Made by a program: the position numbers and the translations under genes
Assembly: GCA_029262855.1 (NCBI GenBank)
Contig: JAJCYP010000047.1
Location: 1 to 53,873, forward strand
Source: Bacteroidota bacterium
GTDB lineage: Bacteria; Bacteroidota; Rhodothermia; Rhodothermales; UBA10348
Length of the DNA stretch: 53,873 nucleotides
Reading direction: 5' to 3'
Notes under the pieces: generated by a model
Told to the model about the DNA's origin: nothing
The model's input: only the letters and a program-made list of their open reading frames with translations
Databases searched by the model: none
In this document: positions 41,245-50,169 of the stretch, piece by piece
How the letters are laid out: every line of letters begins with the position of its first letter
Numbering within the stretch: position 1 is the first letter of the stretch

Positions 41245-42303
41245 TTGGCGACTGACCACCCAGATAACAACCCTGACCCCGGACTTCTCGGGGCCGACAT
41301 CCTCTCGCACCTTGACCATGTGGTCGATGGGCGGTTGCTTGTGCTTCAGGGTCTGCGGGAGGCCGGTCTGGAAACTGCGCTCACGCAGGACGAATTACGC
41401 GCCTGCACAGAGGGCGAGGCGCTTGTCCACGAGGCTTGCGAGAACCACCCCGGACTGGCCGCTGAGGTCCGGGCGGTTGAGCGCGAGGTCGCCCGGTTCA
41501 ACGAAGTGTGGCCCTTGGGGTCAGTGCGTACGAGAACGCCGCGCGTTGAGCGAGCATCCGTCGCCTCGCATCGGCGGCGTAAGCCGCTGGTCCGGTGGCC
41601 AGCCCGCATCGGACTGGGTCTTTCGGCGCTGGTCCTCGGGGCCATCATTGTGACCACCGTTTTCGATTCCGTGCAGCGAACCACGGTGTCGGCTGAAAGC
41701 GCGCCGCTCGTTGTCGAACTCGGCGATGGGTCAACCGTGAGACTCACCGCCGGCTCATCGCTGACGTTCGTGCCGGGATCCGGCTTTGATCGCAATGTGG
41801 ACCTTTCGGGAGGGGCCTATTTTGACGTGCGGCCAGAGACCCGGCGTTTCTCGGTGACCACTTCAACGGCCGTCACGTCGGTTCTGGGTACGCGTTTTGG
41901 TGTAGTGGAGTTGGTGGATGGGACGGAGGTTGTGCTGGTCTCGGGCAAGGTGGCCGTGGCTTCTCGGGCCAGCCGTGAGTCTGTGGTCATCCTTGAGCCA
42001 GGAGAGCGCACCCTGGTCTCACCGGGCAGGGCACCTGAGCCCCCACGCCCGGTTCAGATTGAAACAGCCATGCCCTGGCTGGACCTGCTTATTTTCCGCG
42101 ACACGCCAATGGATCAGGTAGTCCGCGCACTCGTGGATTCGCGCGGAGCTCGGATTGACCTCGGCGCCGGCCTCGCAGCGCTCACCGTGAGCGGCACTTT
42201 CCGCTCCGATCAGACCGCCGGCGAGATCCTCGCCATTCTGGCTGCGACCCTGGAGGCAGATCTCGAGAGATCCGCGCAGGGATTCACCCTCACGCTGCGG
42301 TAG
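41245..42303 (+). CDS. FecR-family transmembrane regulator (anti-sigma)
   Basis: The TTG at 41245 starts a 352-aa protein. A cytoplasmic helical part (1-122) is followed by one membrane segment (about 124-144). A FecR domain comes next (about 157-255, with LGDGSTVRLTAGSSLTFVPG, GAYFDV, VLGTRFGV and VSGKVAV), and a C-terminal STN-like region ends the protein (about 280-352, DTPMDQVVRALVDSRGARID). It should hold the ECF factor until the TonB receptor's periplasmic STN domain signals. The N-terminus lacks the Trp/His pattern of classical FecR, so the contact with the sigma factor may differ. Confidence 0.93.
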   Translation: MATDHPDNNPDPGLLGADILSHLDHVVDGRLLVLQGLREAGLETALTQDELRACTEGEALVHEACENHPGLAAEVRAVEREVARFNEVWPLGSVRTRTPRVERASVASHRRRKPLVRWPARIGLGLSALVLGAIIVTTVFDSVQRTTVSAESAPLVVELGDGSTVRLTAGSSLTFVPGSGFDRNVDLSGGAYFDVRPETRRFSVTTSTAVTSVLGTRFGVVELVDGTEVVLVSGKVAVASRASRESVVILEPGERTLVSPGRAPEPPRPVQIETAMPWLDLLIFRDTPMDQVVRALVDSRGARIDLGAGLAALTVSGTFRSDQTAGEILAILAATLEADLERSAQGFTLTLR

Positions 42304-42316
42304 GGCGGAGAGTCCA

Positions 42317-42336
42317 ATCCCCTATCTTCGGGGGAT
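42317..42336 (+). promoter_or_regulatory. Hairpin overlapping the start codon of the STN receptor
   Basis: ATCCCC (42317-42322) pairs with GGGGAT (42331-42336) around an 8-base loop. The second arm contains the G-rich ribosome site and the first two bases of the ATG at 42335. It could limit translation initiation of the receptor relative to FecR. Six pairs only, so this may be chance. Confidence 0.3.
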
Positions 42337-44983
42337 GGTTCGACAGGCTCGACGATCGTTTTTCTGCTCCCCGAGGCTCGGGGCCGCTTTCCTGGCCCTT
42401 CTGGTGATCGGGCTGGCGCCCTGTCTGGCGAACGCCCAGCGAATTGTGATTGAAGGAGACCGCCGACCTCTCGCTCAAGCGCTGTCGGACGTCGGGACCC
42501 AGGCAAACGTCGATGTCGTGTTCGCTCAGCGTCTTGTGGCTGACCTCTACACGAACTGCCGCTACCGGGGATCAGACGTAGCCTCTGCCTTTCGATGTCT
42601 CCTTGCCGGCACGAGGCTGGAGGCGCGGTCAACCGGCCCGGCGCAGTACGTCCTTGTTCGGGCCAGCGCACCCAAGAGGCGCCTCGGCATTTTTGGGACG
42701 GTGATGGACCGGGAAACCACACAGCCCCTGCCGGGGGCCAACGTCCTCGTGATCGATCGAGGCCTGGGTGCGGCTTCGAATCGGACCGGCTTCTTCGCCT
42801 TTCCGACGATGCCCGAAGGGCCCCATCGAATCCGAATCACGTTTCTCGGCTATGCCACGCTGGATACGTTCGTTGTGGCCGGCGATCGCGTTCACAGGTT
42901 CGAGCTGAAGCCACGAGCCCTCGAGTCGGCTGGACTCCTGGTCGAATCCACAGAAATCAGGCCGGGTGATCAGACGCCTCTTCCGGGAATGCTGACCCCT
43001 CCGATTGCCCGCCTGGAGCGACTTCCCGCCTCCCTCGGAGGTCAGGATCTACTGGAGGCCCTGACCTGGACTCCGGGAATCCGCCGAGCAGGAGAGGTTT
43101 CCGGCGGGCTGCTGATCCGTGGCGCCGGCCCCGACCAGAACCTCTACCTCCTGGACGGGGCTCCCGTCTATCATCCCTGGCACGCGTTCAGTCTTATCTC
43201 CACCTTCCAGACAGAAACGTTCCGGTCGGTACGCGTCTACCGCGGCGCGTATCCGGCTGAGTTTGGCGGTCGACTTTCGGCAGTCCTCGACGCCGAACTC
43301 ACCGACGGGAGTGGATTACAGCCCCGGGTACAGGCCGCGCTCAATACGCACAGCGCCAGGTTTCTCATCGAGGCGCCCTTGTCGTCGCGAGCCTCCTTCA
43401 TGTTTGGTGGACGGAGGTCATACATAGACCGGATTATTGGCAAGTCGCACCCCGTCTCCGATGACTCGGGTCGCCGCGACACCCTCCGAACCGGCTACTT
43501 CTTCTACGACTGGACAGCCAAGCTGGTCTTCCGTCCGGATGATCGCAGCCGCCTCTCCATCATGTCCTATCGCGGGCGGGACGATCTGGATCTGCGCCTC
43601 CCGTTCGACCTGTCGTTGGATCTCTCCTCCTGGCTGCGCCCCACGGACCTGCTGTTTGAGGTGCGCGAGTTCTGGCGAAACCGGGTGGTGAGCACGCGTT
43701 ACGAGCGGTTGCTGTCCGAGCGCTGGTATCTCACGGCCACGGCGCACGATTCGCGCTACCAGGCCGAGGAAAGTGCCTTCCTCCAACCGTCGTCGTCCAG
43801 CAGCGTCCAAAGCTCCTATAACGTTGACATCAGGGATACGGGTCTACGGATTGATCTGGACTACTTTCATTCGGCACGCAACCGCATGCGAATGGGAGTG
43901 CTGGCTGTCGGTCGGGATTTCGAGTCTGACGTCGATGCGGTGGTCAACTACAACCCGAGTCTGACCGAGCGGCTCAAGGAGGCGAGTAACTCCCGGGCCG
44001 TCGAACTGACCGCTTACGTCCAGAGTACGTGGCTGGCGACCGAGAGGCTTGAGGTTCGAAGTGGCCTTCGTGCCGCCGCCTTCGGATCCGACCGCCTGGC
44101 CAGGCTCGAACCACGACTGAGTGTGCAGTGGTCCGCTGACCCGCAGCTCCTGGTTATGCGGGCCTCGTTCACCCGTTCCTACCAGTACCTGCACCGAATC
44201 CGTGACCGGCACTCGGTGCTCTATGACCTGGTTTCCAGCCGATGGATTCCTGCCAGCAACAGCACACCTCCGGTTCGAGGAACCGAAATCGCGTTGGATG
44301 TCGAGTCCAGACCGCAGGATTGGACCCTGCGTGCCAGTACCTACTACCGGGAACAGGTGCACGTACTTCTTCCGCGCGACGCCTTTCAGTCAAAAAATGA
44401 ACTCGCAGGCCCTGGGATCGAAGTCGGTACCCTGCTCGGGCAGTACGAGTCGGGCACGGCAAGGGCCGGTGGGGTTGAGGCAGGCGGGACATACCAAAAG
44501 GGCGCGGTGCTGGCCACGCTCGGCCTTGCGATTGAGCGGTCTGTCACGTCTGGGCCCTCCGACGGGGACCGCTTTATCCCCGCCCGCTATGATGTGCCGG
44601 TGACGACCCGGGGATACATCGAGCGTCGTGGTCAGACGTGGAGCTACGGGCTGGGTCTTCTGGCTCGCTCCGGATATCCCATCACAGTTCCGGAGGCCCG
44701 GTACGCGGTTGCCGGGCCGGTGGACGATGAACCGACCACCTACCTGTTTCGCCCGACGGCACACAACGGCAGGTTGCCCCTCTATTGGAGACTGGATGTC
44801 AATGCGTCCCGCAGCTTTGTGCTGTTTGCGGCGCAGTGGCGCGCCCAACTGCAGTTGTATAACGCACTGGGCCACCGAAACGTGATCGATCGCTTCTTCG
44901 AGCCTGACGGGAATTCGGTGCACGTTACCCAGCGGCGCGGGCTGCCAATCCTGCCGTTGTTCGAGTTGAGGGTGGACCTATGA
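42335..44983 (+). CDS. STN-domain TonB-dependent receptor (signal transducing)
   Basis: The 882-aa receptor has a signal peptide (about 1-34, GAAFLALLVIGLAPCLANA), an N-terminal secretin/TonB short domain (about 36-108, RPLAQALSDVGTQANVDVVF) used to signal to FecR, and a carboxypeptidase-like domain (about 117-195). The plug follows (about 210-330, with LLIRGAGPDQNLYLLDGAPV and YRGAYPAEFGGRLSAVLDAE), then a barrel ending in PLFELRVDL. Together with the sigma factor, FecR and the DUF4249 lipoprotein it forms a cell-surface signalling and uptake unit. The ligand is unknown. Its stop overlaps the DUF4249 start. Confidence 0.94.
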   Translation: MVRQARRSFFCSPRLGAAFLALLVIGLAPCLANAQRIVIEGDRRPLAQALSDVGTQANVDVVFAQRLVADLYTNCRYRGSDVASAFRCLLAGTRLEARSTGPAQYVLVRASAPKRRLGIFGTVMDRETTQPLPGANVLVIDRGLGAASNRTGFFAFPTMPEGPHRIRITFLGYATLDTFVVAGDRVHRFELKPRALESAGLLVESTEIRPGDQTPLPGMLTPPIARLERLPASLGGQDLLEALTWTPGIRRAGEVSGGLLIRGAGPDQNLYLLDGAPVYHPWHAFSLISTFQTETFRSVRVYRGAYPAEFGGRLSAVLDAELTDGSGLQPRVQAALNTHSARFLIEAPLSSRASFMFGGRRSYIDRIIGKSHPVSDDSGRRDTLRTGYFFYDWTAKLVFRPDDRSRLSIMSYRGRDDLDLRLPFDLSLDLSSWLRPTDLLFEVREFWRNRVVSTRYERLLSERWYLTATAHDSRYQAEESAFLQPSSSSSVQSSYNVDIRDTGLRIDLDYFHSARNRMRMGVLAVGRDFESDVDAVVNYNPSLTERLKEASNSRAVELTAYVQSTWLATERLEVRSGLRAAAFGSDRLARLEPRLSVQWSADPQLLVMRASFTRSYQYLHRIRDRHSVLYDLVSSRWIPASNSTPPVRGTEIALDVESRPQDWTLRASTYYREQVHVLLPRDAFQSKNELAGPGIEVGTLLGQYESGTARAGGVEAGGTYQKGAVLATLGLAIERSVTSGPSDGDRFIPARYDVPVTTRGYIERRGQTWSYGLGLLARSGYPITVPEARYAVAGPVDDEPTTYLFRPTAHNGRLPLYWRLDVNASRSFVLFAAQWRAQLQLYNALGHRNVIDRFFEPDGNSVHVTQRRGLPILPLFELRVDL

Positions 44984-45840
44984 AACTCCTGCAAGGCGTT
45001 CTCCCCGGACTTCTCCTGATCATGTCGGCGGCCTGCGACTCCGCGCCGGTAGCGTCTGATGCGCTCGTGGTTCAGGCATTCTTTCAGCCCAACAGGCCTT
45101 TCCCCACCGTTACTCTGTCGCGCGCCGTTCCGCTTGGAGAGGATGGTATCGGACGGCCAGCTCGAGGAGCTGACATCCAGATCACGGTTGCTGGGTTAGA
45201 GGTGGAATACGCTGAATCTCCCGAAGCCGGCGTCTACACAGCCGTTTCCCCCGGCCTTGTTGCCCCCGGAGCAAGCTTTGAATTCGTGGCCAGGCACGCC
45301 GGTGATGTCGCGACGGCCAGGGGGATGGTCCCACCGCCCATGACTCTCGACAGCTTGAGGGTCTCGGCCCCGAGCCAGCCCATTCGGGCCGTACTGCTGG
45401 ACTCGCTCTCCCTTTCGCTCGACACTCTTTCACTCTCGAGCACGGGTTTCATTTATCCCGTGGACGTGACGCTCTGGTGGAAGACACCTCCGGAGACCGG
45501 GGGAGATTACTGGGTGGAAACCTCCGTCACGCCTCTGGTGTCGTTTTCCTCCCGACTGATAGATTTCTTCCTGCCGTCGTCTTCCGTCCTGCAGGAGCCG
45601 CCAAACGGCCCGGCCCCCCTGAGTTGGACGGGGATCTATGCCGTGCCGGTTGAGTCGGCCACTACGCCTCTCCCTCAGCACGTGCTCCGCGTGTCGGCCG
45701 TCCGGGGTGACCTGGACTACGCGCGCTTCGCCTTGTCCCGGACCGACCCGGATCGGCGCGAGCCCGTCAGCAACCTCACTGGAGGGATCGGAATCGTGGC
45801 CGGGATCGCTCTGGACTCGATCCGCGTCTACGTCGAGTGA
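44980..45840 (+). CDS. DUF4249 lipoprotein, receptor partner
   Basis: The 286-aa protein starts with a lipoprotein signal (LPGLLLIMSAAC, anchor Cys at 19). A beta-rich region follows (VVQAFFQPNRPFPTVTLSRA, ADIQITVAGLEVEYAE, YTAVSPGLVAPGASFEFVA) that matches DUF4249, a family regularly encoded after TonB-dependent receptors in Bacteroidota and thought to cap or assist them. The ATG overlaps the receptor's stop (ATGA). Its stop is overlapped by the recX GTG. Confidence 0.9.
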   Translation: MKLLQGVLPGLLLIMSAACDSAPVASDALVVQAFFQPNRPFPTVTLSRAVPLGEDGIGRPARGADIQITVAGLEVEYAESPEAGVYTAVSPGLVAPGASFEFVARHAGDVATARGMVPPPMTLDSLRVSAPSQPIRAVLLDSLSLSLDTLSLSSTGFIYPVDVTLWWKTPPETGGDYWVETSVTPLVSFSSRLIDFFLPSSSVLQEPPNGPAPLSWTGIYAVPVESATTPLPQHVLRVSAVRGDLDYARFALSRTDPDRREPVSNLTGGIGIVAGIALDSIRVYVE

Positions 45841-46520
45841 ATCGCCCCAAGCGCAATCGCCGTGATCCCGTTCCCGGGCCCGTCACCGCCACCTCCGTTC
45901 AGGCGCGCGACCCCAATCGCATGTCCGTGTTCGTTGACGGGGAGTTTTCCTTTGGTATGCCGCTGGATGCGGCCCTGGATTTGGGAATCCGTACGGGTGT
46001 CGAACTTGACGAGTCGTTACTCGCAAAGTGCCTGGCCGCCGAGGAGGCCTTCCGGGCAAGACAGAAGGCGCTCAACCTGCTGGCCCACCGGCCTCGAAGT
46101 GTTGGGGAGCTGACCCGCCGGCTGGGAATGTCCGGGTTCTCCAAGGAGGCGATCTCATTTGCCATGGGCCGCATGGAGGCGCTGGGATACCTGAATGACG
46201 AGGCGTTCGCGGAGAGCTTCGTGCGCGACCGGATGATCGTGCGAGGACTCGGCCGGAGACGGATTCTCGTTGAGTTGGCCAGGAATGGCGTCAGTCGGGA
46301 ATTGGCCGAACGCGTCGTCGCCCGCATCTCGCCATCGCGTGATGAGGTGGAAGACGCGTACAATCTGGCCGTCAAGAAGCATCGGACGCTGGGCCGCGTC
46401 TCGGATCCCCGGAAAAAGCGCGACCGTCTGTACAGTCATCTGGTTCGGAAGGGTTTTGAGACGGACATTATCCGCGACGCCTTGGCCCGCTTGCAGGCTG
46501 AGGTGGGGACCGAAGACTGA
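45837..46520 (+). CDS. recX: RecX family regulatory protein
   Basis: The 227-aa protein has the tandem three-helix repeats of RecX: AFRARQKALNLLAHRPRSVG, then ELTRRLGMSGFSKEAI, LGYLNDEAFAESFVRDRM and LGRRRILVELARNGVSRELA, ending with KKRDRLYSHLVRKGFETDII. RecX inhibits RecA filament growth. The N-terminal 40 residues (SVFVDGEFSFGMPLDAALDL) are the usual strand-rich lead-in. The GTG start overlaps the DUF4249 stop, so recX is linked to the surface-signalling transcript, which is unusual; recA is not nearby. Confidence 0.93.
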   Translation: MNRPKRNRRDPVPGPVTATSVQARDPNRMSVFVDGEFSFGMPLDAALDLGIRTGVELDESLLAKCLAAEEAFRARQKALNLLAHRPRSVGELTRRLGMSGFSKEAISFAMGRMEALGYLNDEAFAESFVRDRMIVRGLGRRRILVELARNGVSRELAERVVARISPSRDEVEDAYNLAVKKHRTLGRVSDPRKKRDRLYSHLVRKGFETDIIRDALARLQAEVGTED

Positions 46521-46557
46521 CACGCGCCGTAGGATGCGGTGGACTGACCAAGCCAGC

Positions 46558-47640
46558 ATGCTCCAGGAGACCCGATACCAGCCCATACAGCCAGGGAAGT
46601 TCACCGCGGACAAGATTATTCGCGCCGTGGTGTACCTGCTGTTGGCTACGGGCGTGCTCCTGCTCTTCTGGTATTTCGCGCGACTCGTTGCCTACGTCAT
46701 CGTCGGGATGGCCTTCGCCTACGTCATGCGGCCGTTCAAGGACTGGATGGAGAGCTTTGGCATCTCCCACCTGACCGCCCTTCTGCTCACGTTCGTGGGA
46801 TTTCTGGGCCTGATCGGCGTGCTGCTGACCTACCTCGTCCCGTTCGCCGCCGGACAGATCAGCGAGGTTTCACGACAACTCTCGCCCGATGGAGTGGCCC
46901 GGACCGTAGCGGCGCGAATCGCCCTCTGGCTGCCTATCGACGCAGAGGCCGTGCGGCAGGGTATGTTCGGCGCCCTGGAAACCCTGATGCAGGAAGACCG
47001 CATCACCGCCATGGCCGGATCCGTGATTGATCTGTTCACGAACATCTTCTACGCGGTGCTGGTCATCCCCTTTGTGTCGTTCTTCTTTCTGAAGGATGGC
47101 CCGAAGATTCGGACGAGCATGCTCCAGGTTATTCCGAATCGGTTCTTTGAGATCTCACTGGGGATTGTCGACAAGGTGGAAATGAGCATCGGGCGGTACT
47201 TTCGAGCCCTGCTGCTGCAGAGCCTTTCCATCGCGACGATTGCCACTATTCTGCTTTCTGTCGCGGGACTGGACTACGCGTTGGCTGTCGGCATCTTTGC
47301 GGGACTGGCGAACACCATACCCTACTTCGGTCCTGTGATCGGACTCCTGGCCGGTGCTGTTGTCGGCATCTCGCAGACCGGAGACTTCTCGCTCTTCCCA
47401 GGAGTGCTCGTGGCCATGGCGGTGACACAGGTCAGCGACAACCTGCTGCTGCAGCCGCTGATTTTCTCGCGCGCGGCGCGCGCGCACCCGCTGATGATTC
47501 TCTTCGTGGTTCTCATCGGGGCCCAGTTGGCCGGCATCATTGGCATGCTGGTCGCCATCCCGCTCGCCACCACCTTGAGCGTCGTGATTCGCGAGGTGCT
47601 CTGGAGCATGCGCACGTTCCGCAGCCTGCGCGCGGCATGA
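46558..47640 (+). CDS. AI-2E family permease
   Basis: The 360-aa protein has about eight membrane segments and the family blocks YVIVGMAFAYVMRPF, FVSFFFLKDGPKI, IGRYFRALLLQSLSIATI, GLANTIPYFGPVIGLLAGAV and DNLLLQPLIFSRAARAHPLM. Members export varied small solutes (TqsA, YdiK, PerM types); no substrate can be named. Start at 46558 or 46534 both leave about 25-30 residues before the first helix; longer frames overlap recX. The stop overlaps the next gene's ATG (ATGA). Confidence 0.92.
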   Translation: MLQETRYQPIQPGKFTADKIIRAVVYLLLATGVLLLFWYFARLVAYVIVGMAFAYVMRPFKDWMESFGISHLTALLLTFVGFLGLIGVLLTYLVPFAAGQISEVSRQLSPDGVARTVAARIALWLPIDAEAVRQGMFGALETLMQEDRITAMAGSVIDLFTNIFYAVLVIPFVSFFFLKDGPKIRTSMLQVIPNRFFEISLGIVDKVEMSIGRYFRALLLQSLSIATIATILLSVAGLDYALAVGIFAGLANTIPYFGPVIGLLAGAVVGISQTGDFSLFPGVLVAMAVTQVSDNLLLQPLIFSRAARAHPLMILFVVLIGAQLAGIIGMLVAIPLATTLSVVIREVLWSMRTFRSLRAA

Positions 47641-49535
47641 GAGAAGCCGTCGCTGCTGTCAGGGCTGTAACGGACCGCGTCCCCCGTTTGGCGCTTGTTC
47701 TGGGCTCCGGGCTGGGCGAATTGGCCGAGGCCGTGGAGGATCCGGTCATCATACCAGCCGCCGATATTCCCGGTTACCCGGCGGCCACTGTTCAGGGCCA
47801 TCAGGGACGACTCGTTTTCGGAACCCTCGAGGGATGCGAGGTCCTGTTCGTTCAGGGCAGGGCGCATATGTACGAGGGGCACAGCCTCGAACGGGTAACC
47901 TTTCCGATTCGCCTGACGGCGGCGCTGGGCGCCCGGCAGGTACTGCTCACGAACGCCGCCGGCGGGATCAACCGGGACTTCCCACCGGGCACGCTCATGT
48001 GGATCAATGGGCACATTGACTGGATCGGGCCGAGGCCTGATTTGAAGCCGCCCCCCCGCATCGAGCGGAGTGACTACGATAAAGCCTGGCTGCTGGAAGC
48101 GGGAGGTCTGGCTGAAGCCGACGGAATTGAGGTTCGGCAGGGGGTCTACCTCTGGACCATGGGTCCCAGCTACGAAACGAAGGCGGAGATTCGCGCCTTT
48201 CGGGCGCTGGGTGCTGACGCTGTCGGCATGAGCACGGTCCCGGAGGCCCGGGCCGCCGCCAAGGCGGGCATGCGTGTGCTGGGACTGTCCACCATCACCA
48301 ATCCGGCGGCTGGCCTCAACAGCGAGCCGCTCGGTCACGACGAGGTAGTCGAGACCGGCCGGATGGTCAGGAGCACCCTGATACGTCTGATTGGGCTTGT
48401 GGCGAGGGGCGTTTCCGACCACCGGATGATTGATTCCAGGCCTGATGTTCAGGACATGGTGAGACTGGTCCGACCCGAGGTGCGGGCCGCGCGAGAATAC
48501 GTGGTCGGGAGCTTCCCGGACATTCAGGTCAAGCTGAACCAGAACGAGAGTCCGCTGGATTTTCCTGAGGCGCTCAAGGCCGAGCTGCTGGCAACCCTTC
48601 AGAGCACGGACCTGAACCGGTATCCGGACGAGATCCCCCATCGATTGCGGAATGTGCTGGCGGATCGGCTGGACCATCCCGCCGAGGGAATCATCGTCGG
48701 GAATGGCTCAAACGAACTGACCTATACGCTGGGAATGTGCTTTGTGGCGCCGGGGACTCCCGTAGTGGTGCCACGGCCCATGTTCGCCCTGTACGAGTCC
48801 ATGATCCGCCTCCACGGAGGCTCGGTGGTCCCGGTGGCACCCCGCGCCGATCTGTCGTTCGACGTGGACGGGCTGATTGCTGCCATGGAACGGACCCAGG
48901 CGCCGCTCACCATCGTGACGACGCCGAACAACCCCACCGGCCTTGCACTTGCACGGGAGGAACTGGAGGGGCTGATCGAAAAGGCACCGGGCATCATCGT
49001 GGTGGACGAGGCCTACGTGGAGTTCAATCCCGAGGGGTCGGTCCTGGATCTGATGGAGCAGTTCCCGAACCTGATCATACTTCGGACGCTGTCGAAGGCG
49101 TTTGGACTGGCGGGGTTGAGATTGGGGTATATGGTGGGGCATCCCGTCTTGGTCAAGGAACTCATGAAGTCCCGCCTGCCCTTCATGGTGGACCGGATTG
49201 CGGAGGCCGCCGCACTTTCGATTCTGGAGCGCGAAGACCTTGTGTCTGAACGCGTGCGCCAGATGCAGGCGTGGACAGCGGAACTCGGCGTGGACCTGGA
49301 GCAGATGGCCGAGATTGACGTGGTCTCGGGTCGAAGCAATTTCGTACTCTTCCGGACGCCGGTGCCCCCCCCGGTCATGCTGAACAGGCTGGCCGAATCG
49401 GGTGTGCTGGTTCGCAACATGGGAGGCTATCCCGAGCTCGCTGGGTACCTTCGCGTCACTTCCGGAACCCCGGCAGAGAACAGGCTATTCCTGGACGCGT
49501 TAAAACGGGCTCTGAACGAGCCCAATGCAGGTTAA
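47637..49535 (+). CDS. Fused frame: purine nucleoside phosphorylase + histidinol-phosphate aminotransferase
   Basis: One 632-codon frame. Residues 1-257 are a trimeric-type PNP (LVLGSGLGELAEAV, GRAHMYEGHS, TNAAGGIN, GPSYETKAEI, GMSTVPEA, TITNPAAG). Residues about 265-632 are HisC (KLNQNESPLDFP, YPDEIP, GNGSNELTY, TPNNPTGL, VDEAYVEF and the PLP lysine in TLSKAFGLAGLRLGY). Both halves look complete. An ATG at 48426 (MIDSRPDVQD) would be a natural HisC start and lies in ATGA. If one G of the run 48406-48409 were absent, PNP would end at that TGA, giving a normal four-base overlap. So this may be two genes joined by a one-base change or error, or a true fusion. Confidence 0.88.
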   Translation: MREAVAAVRAVTDRVPRLALVLGSGLGELAEAVEDPVIIPAADIPGYPAATVQGHQGRLVFGTLEGCEVLFVQGRAHMYEGHSLERVTFPIRLTAALGARQVLLTNAAGGINRDFPPGTLMWINGHIDWIGPRPDLKPPPRIERSDYDKAWLLEAGGLAEADGIEVRQGVYLWTMGPSYETKAEIRAFRALGADAVGMSTVPEARAAAKAGMRVLGLSTITNPAAGLNSEPLGHDEVVETGRMVRSTLIRLIGLVARGVSDHRMIDSRPDVQDMVRLVRPEVRAAREYVVGSFPDIQVKLNQNESPLDFPEALKAELLATLQSTDLNRYPDEIPHRLRNVLADRLDHPAEGIIVGNGSNELTYTLGMCFVAPGTPVVVPRPMFALYESMIRLHGGSVVPVAPRADLSFDVDGLIAAMERTQAPLTIVTTPNNPTGLALAREELEGLIEKAPGIIVVDEAYVEFNPEGSVLDLMEQFPNLIILRTLSKAFGLAGLRLGYMVGHPVLVKELMKSRLPFMVDRIAEAAALSILEREDLVSERVRQMQAWTAELGVDLEQMAEIDVVSGRSNFVLFRTPVPPPVMLNRLAESGVLVRNMGGYPELAGYLRVTSGTPAENRLFLDALKRALNEPNAG

Positions 49536-49560
49536 TCAGACCTCAACTTACCTCCGGTAG

Positions 49561-50169
49561 ATGGATTTCATACAGGTAGATATCATTGGCCTCTCCACGA
49601 GTCCCTCGAGCGGTGGGGCCTACGCCCTGGTCCTGGGCGAGGTAGACGGGAATCGCCGCCTTCCTATCATCATTGGAGCATTCGAGGCACAGGCCATCGC
49701 GCTGGAATTGGAGAAGATCCAGCCGCCGCGACCCATGACTCATGACCTGCTGCGCGATCTTTTCGACGCTGTGCAGGGTGACGTGATCGACATCGTGATC
49801 GACGAATTGCGGGAAGGCACGTTCTTCGCCAAGATCCGGTACACGGTTTCGGGCGAAGAGGGTCAATTGGATTGTCGGCCCAGCGACGCTGTGGCACTCG
49901 CTGTCCGTGTGGACGCGCCTATTTTTGTGGCGCCGATGGTCTTGGATGAGGCCGGAATCCCCACTGACGACGAGGACATGGAAGGCGCTCCGGCCCCTAC
50001 TTCGACGCCGCAGGTCGCCGAGGCCGCGGAGGAGGAAAAGCCGGGAGCACCGCGTTCCCGCGTCGACGAAATCAACGCCGAACTGGAGAAGGCCATCGCC
50101 GACGAGGACTACGAGAAAGCCGCCAGACTCAGGGATGAGATCAACCGGATGTCCGGGGGCAGCAACTGA
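49561..50169 (+). CDS. Bifunctional nuclease family protein with UVR motif
   Basis: The 202-aa protein has a DUF151/BFN domain (about 1-128, VDIIGLSTSPSSGGAYALVL, LPIIIGAFEAQAIALELE, RPMTHDLLRD, CRPSDAVALAVR). An acidic proline/alanine linker (about 132-160) and a C-terminal UVR motif follow (about 165-198, RVDEINAELEKAIADEDYEK then AARLRDEI). This arrangement is common in Bacteroidota. BFN proteins have been reported to degrade RNA and DNA; the UVR motif suggests protein contacts as in UvrB/UvrC. The last base of the stop overlaps the probable CTG start of bshC. Confidence 0.94.
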   Translation: MDFIQVDIIGLSTSPSSGGAYALVLGEVDGNRRLPIIIGAFEAQAIALELEKIQPPRPMTHDLLRDLFDAVQGDVIDIVIDELREGTFFAKIRYTVSGEEGQLDCRPSDAVALAVRVDAPIFVAPMVLDEAGIPTDDEDMEGAPAPTSTPQVAEAAEEEKPGAPRSRVDEINAELEKAIADEDYEKAARLRDEINRMSGGSN

